This document shows, one piece after another, positions 1-7,200 of a DNA stretch of 27,492 nt. Positions within the stretch are counted from its first letter, which is position 1. Each line of letters opens with the position of its first letter. A program made the translations under genes and the position numbers. This stretch comes from a virus, in IMG/VR virus record IMGVR_UViG_3300030101_003119, positions 1 to 27,492 of that record. One strand, written 5' to 3'. The notes below the pieces were generated by a model. It saw nothing but the letters and a program-made list of their open reading frames with translations, was not told the origin of the DNA and did not search any database.

Positions 1-54
1 GATCCGCCCCCCGGTAATGATCCGCCTCCCGGTAATGATCCTCCACCTGGTGAT
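1..54 (+). repeat. 18-bp tandem repeat encoding DPPPGN
   Basis: There are three consecutive 18-base units, GATCCGCCCCCCGGTAAT, GATCCGCCTCCCGGTAAT and GATCCTCCACCTGGTGAT, each encoding Asp-Pro-Pro-Pro-Gly-Asn/Asp. Units differ only at a few positions, mostly third codon positions. The array runs off the left edge, so its true copy number is unknown. It is noticeably more GC-rich than its surroundings. In-frame 18-bp repeats of this sort can change copy number by slippage without breaking the frame. Confidence 0.85.
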
Positions 55-1002
55 GACCCTATTACCTTACCAAGTTCAACTGCTCAAGAAATTGCTAATG
101 CTTTAATAGAAAGAGGTCTAGGTAGCACTGCTGATTTTTTCTTACAAGGAAGTACAAATCTTGATGATATAATTGCAAGATATGGTGGTGATGAATCTTT
201 TATGGATTTAGTTAATCGTTATGATCCAACAACAATGCCTGAATTTACAGGTAATATTACCTACAATCCATACAATCAAGATTTTGGTGATGGAACTGGA
301 AGAAATCAAGTTGTTTACTTAGATCCTACAACAGGTAAGGCTGCTATGGGTCTTGCATCAGAGGTAAATGCTCTTTATCCAGGAATTGAAACATTTGCTG
401 GGATAGATGCATTTCGTGCTGCAAATCCTGACTCTACTTTATTTGATCCTATTGTTGATACAACTGTTGAAGAAACAGTTACACAACCAACAACAGATGC
501 AGGTGTTAACTATGAGCAACTTTACAATGATTTATTAGCTCAACAAAATCAACCTTCTAGTCAAACAGGTTCTGGAGATATGAGTGGGTTATTTGGCCTT
601 ATAAACTCAATGTTTAGACAACCTAGCTATAATTATGGCGGTGGTATGGGTTATGGTAATCCTTTCTTTAGTGGTATGGGTTATGGTTATGGTATGAATC
701 CTTATGCAGGTGGCATTGGTTCTTTCTACGGCAATATGGGTAGTGGTTTCTCACCTTCAATGTATGGTTCACCTTTCTTTGGGGGTTATGGAGGATCTAA
801 CTACAATCAATTGCCTTACAATCCTTATTCAACACTTTATAATCAATATACTTCACCTGGTTTTACTGGTGATATGTATACAACAGATTATCAAAATTAT
901 TTAAATACACCGTTTGAAGGTCAAAAATATTCACAAGATTATCAAGATTATTTAAGTACAAATAATCCTACTATGTATGATAATATTTTTGGAACAATGT
1001 AA
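1..1002 (+). CDS. DPPPGN-repeat, Gly/Tyr-rich virion-type protein (5' partial)
   Basis: The reading frame is open from the first base to the TAA at 1000-1002, so the gene begins left of the window; the ATG at 202 is internal. The first 18 codons are three copies of a DPPPGN/D hexapeptide, a flexible acidic-proline linker. Codons 19 to about 65 look like an ordinary helical or mixed segment. From about codon 200 the protein is rich in Gly, Tyr, Asn and Phe, with repeated GMGYG and NPFF/SPFF units, followed by a duplicated DYQNYLNT/DYQDYLST segment. It ends in IFGTM; the downstream protein at 1183 ends in IFGTLL. Low complexity, Tyr/Gly richness and position ahead of the connector genes suggest a virion decoration or scaffolding-type protein, but I do not recognise a family. 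Its stop overlaps the next start (TAATG). Confidence 0.8.
   Translation, partial: DPPPGNDPPPGNDPPPGDDPITLPSSTAQEIANALIERGLGSTADFFLQGSTNLDDIIARYGGDESFMDLVNRYDPTTMPEFTGNITYNPYNQDFGDGTGRNQVVYLDPTTGKAAMGLASEVNALYPGIETFAGIDAFRAANPDSTLFDPIVDTTVEETVTQPTTDAGVNYEQLYNDLLAQQNQPSSQTGSGDMSGLFGLINSMFRQPSYNYGGGMGYGNPFFSGMGYGYGMNPYAGGIGSFYGNMGSGFSPSMYGSPFFGGYGGSNYNQLPYNPYSTLYNQYTSPGFTGDMYTTDYQNYLNTPFEGQKYSQDYQDYLSTNNPTMYDNIFGTM
643..687 (+). repeat. Gly-Met-Gly-Tyr repeat within coding region
   Basis: The 15-base stretch GGTATGGGTTATGGT occurs at 643-657 and again at 673-687, 30 bases apart, inside the Gly/Tyr-rich C-terminal half of the first gene. The repeated protein unit is GMGYG(N/Y), followed nearby by NPFF/SPFF units. 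The repetition probably reflects a low-complexity structural segment and not a mobile or regulatory element. Confidence 0.6.
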
Positions 1003-1169
1003 TGCCAAAAGCTACGGTAGCAACGGTAGAACAAAAAATTGATTTACATGTTGATGCATGTAGTGAACGATACGATGCAATAGATAAAAGACTTTATAGA
1101 ATAGAGTTTATATTAATTGGTGCTTCAGCAAGTGTAATAGGGTTATTATTAAAGTTAGTAATGGTTTAA
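1002..1169 (+). CDS. XhlA/holin-like membrane miniprotein, 55 aa
   Basis: This small gene starts at the ATG sharing a base with the previous stop (TAATG at 1000-1004) and ends at TAA 1167-1169. Residues about 8-36 form a charged, heptad-like helix (VEQKIDLHVDACSERYDAI, then DKRLYRIE). Residues 37-55 are a hydrophobic membrane segment (FILIGASASVIGLLLKLVMV). An amphipathic helix followed by one C-terminal membrane helix is the layout of the haemolysin XhlA family and of small phage membrane proteins associated with holins. The assignment rests on layout only, since the protein is too short for a firm family call. The following gene has its own Shine-Dalgarno sequence. A lysis-accessory or virion-membrane contact role is possible. 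Confidence 0.65.
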   Translation: MPKATVATVEQKIDLHVDACSERYDAIDKRLYRIEFILIGASASVIGLLLKLVMV

Positions 1170-1170
1170 A

Positions 1171-1176
1171 AGGGAG
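1171..1176 (+). promoter_or_regulatory. Ribosome binding site of the 163-aa gene
   Basis: AGGGAG lies six bases before the ATG at 1183, in the 13-base gap after the XhlA-like gene. It supports that start over later ATGs. Confidence 0.7.
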
Positions 1177-1182
1177 ATAAAT

Positions 1183-1674
1183 ATGATAGGTCAATTAATT
1201 ACTCAAGGAATTCCAGCTGCTGCTAGTTATATTGGTAATAAATTTGGTTCTTTTTTTAACGATGCAGCTTCTGCTTATGCAAGATCAGGCATGACAACTC
1301 CATACGGCAAAGTACCTACTAATTATCAAATGTTTCCTACTAATTATCGAATGTATTCAGGATATGGTGGTTTAGGGTTACCTAGCAGAATGCCATCTTC
1401 TATTAGTGGTTTTGGTGATCCTGGTTATTTTATATCCGCGGGTAGGCCCGGTGATGCTGCTGATATAGAGGTATTAAGGCGAGTATTAAACGAAAAACAA
1501 TTTCAAGAACACATGTCAAACCTTCCAGAGTATAATCCTAATTCTGAATTTGACTTAGGGCGGTTTCAAAAATACATGTCACAGTTTCAAAATGAAGAAC
1601 CTAGATTTGCAAGTAGACAAGATTATGATCAGCCTCAAATAACTGATATAGATATTTTTGGAACTTTATTATAA
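1183..1674 (+). CDS. Hypothetical protein, 163 aa, Gly/Tyr/Pro-rich N-terminal half
   Basis: The ATG at 1183 has a good Shine-Dalgarno (AGGGAG). Residues 1-30 contain a mildly hydrophobic helix (QGIPAAASYIGNKFGSFF). Residues about 35-85 are rich in Tyr, Gly, Ser, Pro and Met with a duplicated PTNYQMF/PTNYRMY unit. The last 70 residues are polar and mixed-charge, and the protein closes with DIDIFGTLL. The terminal IFGT resembles the end of the protein two genes upstream (IFGTM), and in both cases the next gene starts at TAATG, so the two may be related or assembled together. I do not recognise a family. A minor virion protein is inferred from its place between the left-edge structural gene and the connector genes. 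Confidence 0.75.
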   Translation: MIGQLITQGIPAAASYIGNKFGSFFNDAASAYARSGMTTPYGKVPTNYQMFPTNYRMYSGYGGLGLPSRMPSSISGFGDPGYFISAGRPGDAADIEVLRRVLNEKQFQEHMSNLPEYNPNSEFDLGRFQKYMSQFQNEEPRFASRQDYDQPQITDIDIFGTLL

Positions 1675-1853
1675 TGACTATTTCAAGAGCTCAAATGAAT
1701 AAACAAATACAAAACTCAACCAAAATAAAAAAATTTAATATGGGTGGATTAGTAAGTTATAATGGTAAAACTATAAAACCAGGGTCAAGATCTGGAAATA
1801 TAGGTTGTGGTGCAATAGCTCCTGGTAAAAGAAAATTTACTAAAATAGGGTAA
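1674..1853 (+). CDS. Small basic protein, 59 aa
   Basis: The ATG at 1674 overlaps the preceding stop in TAATG and the frame closes at TAA 1851-1853, giving 59 residues. The product is strongly basic (many Lys and Arg, almost no acidic residues). It has an N-terminal helix-forming stretch SRAQMNKQIQNSTKIKKF, then MGGLVSYNGK and a glycine-rich basic tail. A second in-frame ATG lies at codon 8. Short Lys/Arg/Gly proteins of this type sit near head and connector genes in several marine phages and may bind DNA or line the head, but no family could be named. The connector gene starts four bases after this stop. Confidence 0.55.
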   Translation: MTISRAQMNKQIQNSTKIKKFNMGGLVSYNGKTIKPGSRSGNIGCGAIAPGKRKFTKIG

Positions 1854-1857
1854 TGAA

Positions 1858-2541
1858 ATGGCAGTTAGTAATAGCAAAGATTTTGAATTAGATGTTGCTG
1901 AATACGTTGAAGAAGCATTTGAAAGATGTGGTCTACAATTACGAACTGGCTATGATTTAAAAACAGCTCAAAGAAGTATAAATCTTATGTTAGCTGATTG
2001 GGCTAATAGAGGTCTAAATCAATGGACTGTAAAAGAAAAAGTTCAGACACTTACAAAAGGTCAAACAACTTATGATTTGCCAGAAGGTGCAATTGATGTT
2101 TTAGGAGTTGCTAGTCGTAAGGTTGTAAATGGTAAAGATACGGATACAATTATACAGTCAATTGGTCGTAAAGAGTATTTACAAATACCTGATAAAACAG
2201 ACGAAAGTACACCTAGTCAATATTTTGTAGATAAACAAATTTCTCCTCAAATAAAAATATGGCCAACATCAAACAATAATAACGATAAAATTGTTTATAA
2301 TTATTTAGAAAGAATTGATGATGCTGATTACGGTTCAAATACTATGCAAGTACCTTTTAGATTTTATCCTTGTTTAACTAGTGGTCTTGCTTATTATTTG
2401 TCTATGAAAAGAGCTCCTGAAAGAACACAACTACTAAAAGCTGTTTATGAAGAAGAGTTTAAAAGAGCAGCAGAGCAAGATGAAGTAAGAGAAAGCTATC
2501 AAATAAGACCTTCTATGCGTAGCTATAGGAGGCTTTCATGA
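1858..2541 (+). CDS. P22 gp4-like head-to-tail connector / DNA-stabilisation protein
   Basis: The 227-residue product has the typical organisation of P22 gp4-type tail accessory (packaged-DNA stabilisation) proteins, which form the first ring beneath the portal. An N-terminal helical region includes SINLMLADWANRGLNQWTV, and a beta segment follows with the family-like KGQTTYDLPEGAIDVLGV. A polar central part ends at IKIWPTSNNNN, and a C-terminal helical part rich in Arg, Glu and Tyr follows. The ANRGLNQWTVKE plus KGQ-x-x-Y signature is the main evidence. It is followed, with a 4-base overlap (ATGA), by a zinc-ribbon gene and then a second adaptor-like gene, so the head-completion block is contiguous. 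A gp4-type connector points to a podovirus-like particle. The family name is recalled from sequence pattern, not computed. Confidence 0.75.
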   Translation: MAVSNSKDFELDVAEYVEEAFERCGLQLRTGYDLKTAQRSINLMLADWANRGLNQWTVKEKVQTLTKGQTTYDLPEGAIDVLGVASRKVVNGKDTDTIIQSIGRKEYLQIPDKTDESTPSQYFVDKQISPQIKIWPTSNNNNDKIVYNYLERIDDADYGSNTMQVPFRFYPCLTSGLAYYLSMKRAPERTQLLKAVYEEEFKRAAEQDEVRESYQIRPSMRSYRRLS

Positions 2542-2873
2542 CTTATGCCACGGGTAAAAAAGCTTTTGGACAATGCGATAGATGTGGTCAAAGATACTAT
2601 TTAAAAGAATTGCATAAAGAATGGAATGGTTTAAAGACATGTCCAAGCTGTTGGGAACCAAAACAACCTCAGCTAGAATTAAGAGTTAATGTTGTTGATC
2701 CAGAGGCTTTATACGAACCTAGACCAGATAAAGACATATCTGCGGGTGAAGGTGTAGTAAAAACAAGCAAAGTAAACGCTTTTACAGATAAAACATTTGA
2801 TCCTATTGGTTTTGCATTTTCTGTATCAGCAATAGATGCAAATGTTGGTACAGTTACGGTGGTAATAACATGA
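2538..2873 (+). CDS. Zinc-ribbon structural protein with VGTVTVV C-terminus
   Basis: The start ATGA overlaps the connector gene's stop. Residues 13-16 (CDRC) and 35-38 (CPSC) form a CxxC-x18-CxxC zinc ribbon. Between them is the segment HKEWNGLKTC, which I recognise from phage proteins placed beside head-tail connector genes, as is the following EPKQPQLEL and PRPDKDI. The last ~24 residues are unlike the rest: hydrophobic beta residues DPIGFAFSVSAIDANVGTVT then VVIT. This tail resembles the ends of the proteins at 13325 and 9258 and looks like an appended interaction module. The protein is 111 residues with no signal peptide. A structural or assembly role at the head-tail joint is likely; nucleic-acid binding by the ribbon is possible. 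The stop overlaps the next start (ATGA). Confidence 0.75.
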   Translation: MTYATGKKAFGQCDRCGQRYYLKELHKEWNGLKTCPSCWEPKQPQLELRVNVVDPEALYEPRPDKDISAGEGVVKTSKVNAFTDKTFDPIGFAFSVSAIDANVGTVTVVIT

Positions 2874-3541
2874 CATTAGATGAATTAAAAACATTAGTAC
2901 AAAATTATACACAAAACGATGAAACTGTTTTTGTAAGCACAATAAACGATTTTATTAAAAATGCTGAAGAAAGATTGTTAGAGTTAGTTCAAATTAATGT
3001 TTTTAGAAAAACTGCTAATGGTACAAGCACTGCTGGTAATAGATTTTTAAAAGGACCAGAAGATTATTTAGCTTCTTTTTCTTTAGCTGCAATAGATGCA
3101 AATGGTGATTATCATTATCTTGATAAAAAACATCCATCATTTATTCAAGCATATGATTATGACCCAACACAAACAGATTTAAGGGGAAGACCAAAGTATT
3201 ATGCAGATTTTGATGCTGGCAGTAATACAGAAAATGAAGACAATACATTTTTACTTTCACCTACTCCAGATGTTGATTACACAATGGAATTAAATTATTT
3301 ATATAGACCACCAAGTTTGACTGTTAATACATCTGGTACTTTTTTATCAGAAAATTCTAGAAATGCTCTTTTGTACGGAACATTAATTGAAGCATATATT
3401 TTTATGAAGGGAGAACCTACCTTACAACAAGAATATGAAAAAAGGTTTGCAGAAGAAATATCAAGACAAAAAAACTTATTTGAAGGTAGAGATAGACGTG
3501 ACGAATATCGTTTTGATAGTTTAAGAATAGAGGTGACTTAA
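2870..3541 (+). CDS. SU10-type adaptor-like head-tail protein
   Basis: The 223-residue product resembles the adaptor family known from phage SU10 and many marine phages. It has an N-terminal helical part (MTLDELKTLVQNYTQNDE through NAEERLLELVQINVFRK) and then the beta-rich centre. There the segments GPEDYLASFSLA, HPSFIQAYDYD, GRPKYYADFD, TFLLSPTPDVDYTMELNYLY and RPPSL follow one another in the order expected for the family. A C-terminal helix contains EAYIFMKGEP and QEYEKRFAEEISRQ. Such proteins form a dodecameric ring between portal and tail nozzle. The gene overlaps both neighbours (ATGA upstream, TAATG downstream), placing it in a tightly coupled connector operon. The P22 gp4-like protein upstream is a distinct second adaptor. 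Confidence 0.78.
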   Translation: MTLDELKTLVQNYTQNDETVFVSTINDFIKNAEERLLELVQINVFRKTANGTSTAGNRFLKGPEDYLASFSLAAIDANGDYHYLDKKHPSFIQAYDYDPTQTDLRGRPKYYADFDAGSNTENEDNTFLLSPTPDVDYTMELNYLYRPPSLTVNTSGTFLSENSRNALLYGTLIEAYIFMKGEPTLQQEYEKRFAEEISRQKNLFEGRDRRDEYRFDSLRIEVT

Positions 3542-3831
3542 TGTTTACAGAAGAAATAGGAACACAAACTGGAACAGTTAATGTAATAACAACTAATAAT
3601 AAGGGGCTAGATATTGATCATTGGGCTAATAGAGCAACCAATCACATTATCTCAGTTTCCCAAGATGCTCCGCCTGCAATACGAGACCAGGCAGAAGCAT
3701 TTAAAGAAAATGTCCACAAAGTGTTGAGATATTATATGCAACAAGCTATATTGTCTGAACGTACGACTATTTGTGGTACATTGTCCCAAGAGGGACATGA
3801 TGACCTCGCTGAAATTATAAGGAGAATGTAA
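3541..3831 (+). CDS. Conserved phage structural-block protein, 96 aa
   Basis: The product has a polar N-terminus of about 20 residues, then a mostly helical body: DIDHWANRATNHIISVSQ, APPAIRDQAEAFKENVHKVL, RYYMQQAILSERTTICGTLS, and QEGHDDLAEIIRRM. The order 'WANRA, DAPPAIRDQA, AF, YYM, ERTT, GHDDLAEIIR' matches a small family I recall next to adaptor and tail genes in many phages, whose function is not known to me. It lacks a membrane segment or signal. Its ATG shares a base with the adaptor stop (TAATG), and the last codons contain the Shine-Dalgarno AAGGAG for the next gene. A role in tail completion or assembly is inferred from position only. Confidence 0.65.
   Translation: MFTEEIGTQTGTVNVITTNNKGLDIDHWANRATNHIISVSQDAPPAIRDQAEAFKENVHKVLRYYMQQAILSERTTICGTLSQEGHDDLAEIIRRM
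3819..3824 (+). promoter_or_regulatory. Ribosome binding site of the 149-aa structural gene
   Basis: AAGGAG, inside the last codons of the preceding gene, is eight bases before ATG 3833. It is one of the few canonical Shine-Dalgarno sequences in the window, consistent with high expression of the downstream structural protein. Confidence 0.65.
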
Positions 3832-3832
3832 T

Positions 3833-4282
3833 ATGGCCATAACTCAAGCAATGTGTACTAGCTTTAAAACTGAAATTTTACAAGGTGTGCACAATTTTAC
3901 AAACGGATCAGGAGGTGGATCAGCTGGAACAGGTGCAACATTTAAACTTGCATTGTATACTTCCTCAGCAACATTAGGTGCCGCAACTACTGCATATGCA
4001 ACAACTAATGAAACAACAGGAACAGGATACTCTGCTGGTGGTAATTCACTAACAAATGTAACACCAACCTCTTCAGGAACAACAGCTTTTACAGATTTTG
4101 CTGACACAACTTTTAGTACCTCTACAATTACAGCTAGAGGCGCTTTAATATATAATTCAACACAATCTGATAAAGCAGTAGCAGTTCTTGATTTTGGTTC
4201 TGATAAATCATCAAGTTCTGGAGATTTCACCATTCAATTTCCTACTGCCGACTCGAGTAACGCTATTATAAGAATAGCTTAA
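3833..4282 (+). CDS. Thr/Ser-rich phage structural protein, 149 aa
   Basis: The 149-residue product is strongly enriched in Thr, Ser, Ala and Gly. It follows a pattern I recognise from a widespread family of phage virion proteins: MAITQAMCTSFKTEILQGVH, then TFKLALYTSSATLGAATTAY, GTGYSAGGNSLTNVTPT, TAFTDFADTTFSTSTITARG, ALIYNSTQSDKAVAVLDFG and the end FTIQFPTADSSNAIIRIA. It is predicted to be all-beta and to lie in the particle, usually next to tail fibre genes. Exact position in the virion is not known to me. A strong Shine-Dalgarno precedes it and the giant fibre gene starts seven bases after its stop, so the two are probably co-expressed. No signal or membrane segment is seen. Confidence 0.75.
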   Translation: MAITQAMCTSFKTEILQGVHNFTNGSGGGSAGTGATFKLALYTSSATLGAATTAYATTNETTGTGYSAGGNSLTNVTPTSSGTTAFTDFADTTFSTSTITARGALIYNSTQSDKAVAVLDFGSDKSSSSGDFTIQFPTADSSNAIIRIA

Positions 4283-4288
4283 AGTTTA

Positions 4289-7200
4289 ATGGCAATAGTT
4301 GTTAAAGATAGGGTAAAGGTTTCAACCACTACCACTGGTACTGGAACAATTACGCTTGGTTCCGCAGATCCTGGTTTTCAAACATTTTCAGTTGTTGGTG
4401 ACGGAAATCAAACATACTATGCAATTACGTCTGGAAATAACTTTGAAGTTGGTATTGGTACTTATACACATAGTGGAACGACTTTAAGTAGAGATACAGT
4501 TTTAGAAAGCTCTAATTCAGGAGCAAAAATAACATTAGCAGGTACATCAACAGTCTTTACAACTTATCCTGCTGAAAAATCATCATTTAGAAATGTTGGT
4601 ATTGCCAGAGATTATACTGCAAGTGGTTCAATAACAGCAGGCAAGCCATTAATTCTAAACGCTGATAATACTGTTACACAAGTTGGTACAACAACTGTTG
4701 CTTCAGGATTAGGAACATTATCTACAAATACTGTTAGTAATGCAGAAGAAGGTCAAGTTGCAATGGGTGCAACTAATCAATTTGTAAATTTATATAGAGT
4801 AGCAAATACAACTAATATGTATTTAACACCTAATACAATTTCATCAACTGATTTAAAAACAATAACTAGAGGTACAACTGCTAATTTTGATGCTGGAAAA
4901 GAAAGAAATGCAGGTATAATTTATGAACCAAACCAAGATAAATATGTGGTGATTGCATTAAATAGCAGTGATTATCTAACTGCTACAACTGTTACTTTTA
5001 GTGGTACAGGTTCAAGTGCTACATTAACACTTGGTACACAAACTGTAATAGATTCTAATGTGTGGTCAGGAGGTGGCTTTACAAATGCTAATATAACTTA
5101 CGATACAACTGCACAAAAAATTGTAGTATCAGGAACAAAATCAGGAGCAAATAATGGAATTTGTATTGTAATTAATTTAGATGGTACAACTTTTACTCAA
5201 GGTAGTAGAACAACTATACCTTTAAGCTCAACAAGTTTATACGCATCTGATGGAGGTATTTTATGTTCTTATTCTTCAACAGCAAATAAAGTGGTATTTT
5301 TACATTGTGAAAACAGTCAAAGTGATAGCACAGCAATTAATTATACAAATGTAGGTACAGTATCAGGAACAAGTATTTCTTTTGGTTCAGCTCAAGCTGT
5401 AGGAAATCCAGTAGATACTGGTTACTCTAATATGTGTTTAGATACTACTTTAAGCGTAGATAATAACGGTGTAATTGTAATTACTTATTTATCTCAATCT
5501 TACGCTTTATACTCACAATCAGCTACATTAAGCGGCACTACTTTAACATGGGGAAATACATCACAAATATCTAATATAACTGTTTTAAATGGTGCTTTTG
5601 GAGAATGTGGAAGTGTTAAAATAGCAAGTGGCAAAACTATAATTGTAAGAGCAACTAAGTCTGACAGTCCATCAAATGCTAACAAAGGTATTTTTTGTGT
5701 AATTACAGTATCAGGCACAAGTGTTACGAATGGTTCAGTACAAGAATTTTCCTCATCAGCTACACGCTATCCAAATGTAAGTAGTAATTATTCTAAAACT
5801 CAAGCTTTAATTAATTTTGGTTCAGGTAGTGAAAATAATATTATATTTCAAGAATCTGCACAAACAGGTGAATCTAACCTAACTAATGATAATTACTTCG
5901 GTATTGCATCTTCATCAGCAAGTGATACGGCAGCAGTAGGAGTAAATAGGCCAGGATCTATAAACATAGATCAAACAGGATTAACAGCAGGTAAAGATTA
6001 TTACGCAAAAGATGATGGTACTATTATTGAAAGAACAACCACATCAACTACAACTAATACATTTGCGACTGCAACAATAGAATCTTTAACAACTGTAAAT
6101 CCTTCTGCAAGTCAAAAAATAGATATAATTTATGATACGCATAATGATAAAGTATGGGCTTATTCAAAGGATAGTGATAATTCTAATTATCCAACGGTTG
6201 TTGTAGGAGATATTTCATCAGGAACAAGTATTACATGGGGAACACCTGTAACTGTTACAAGTAATTCTTATGCTCCAACAGGCATTCAATCACAAAGAAA
6301 TTTAGCAAGTGATGGAGCAGGAAATATACTTGTTGCTTATAGAGATACATCTAACGATTATGCAAGGGTAAAAGTTGGTAATTATTCTGGTACTAACAGT
6401 GCAACTTTTGGAAATGAGTTACAACCAGATAATATTAGCGCATTACAGACAATAGACATTGGTTACTGCTCATCGGCTAATTTGTGGTATATGTTCCATG
6501 GCAATAGCACATCAACTAAATGGGTATTGATGAAACAGAATAGTGGTAATAAAAACTTTGATAGTTCTGATGTAGGAACATTACATACTGGTAATGCAAC
6601 TGGTATAAACAATGTTTATACTACTAATAATAAAATAATTGTTGGATTAGATGCGACAGGTAATGGCAAATTTTATGTTTGTAATACGAGTGCAGATGGA
6701 TCAACAAATACTGGTTATACTTTAAATATAGGAACAGTACAAAATATAACTATCACAAACAATAGTAGTGCAGATGGTCGATTAAAAATAATAACAGATA
6801 CAACTAATAATAATTATATTTTAATAGATAGCACTGGTTCAACTGGTATGAATTGTTCTGTTATTACAGAGAGTAGTGGATCATTAACACAGTCAACTCC
6901 ACAGGGTGTTGCTAGCAGTAGTGGTACAATGGCAGGTAATACAGCTTTCTATAATCCTAGCGATCAAAAATTTTATGGAGCATATCAAGTACACACAAGC
7001 CCTTATGCTTGTAAAAATTATTTACTAACTGTATCTGGTACAACTTTTACTTTTGTTGATGGTGTTGATATGCCAAATGCAGATGATCGAGGTCTATGGA
7101 CACAAGGTATTTATATTGCTGATATAACTAAGGGTGTTTTTGTAGGTCAAACTAATAATGGTTACGATTTGTTAACAGCAATAATGAATATTAACTCAAC

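Noticed and set aside
704-904. Overlapping +1-frame open reading frame within the Gly/Tyr-rich gene
   Set aside because: It is a shadow of the low-complexity repeats; no Shine-Dalgarno sequence, and the hydrophobic look derives from shifted GGT/TAT codons.
3844-4233. 129-aa antisense frame opposite the Thr/Ser-rich structural protein
   Set aside because: A mirror effect of Thr/Ser/Gly codons. The plus-strand protein matches a known structural family over its full length.
5500-5718. Antisense open frame inside the giant fibre gene
   Set aside because: It lies fully opposite a strongly supported gene, lacks a Shine-Dalgarno sequence and has no recognisable domain; the Ser/Thr-rich coding pattern readily leaves the opposite strand open.
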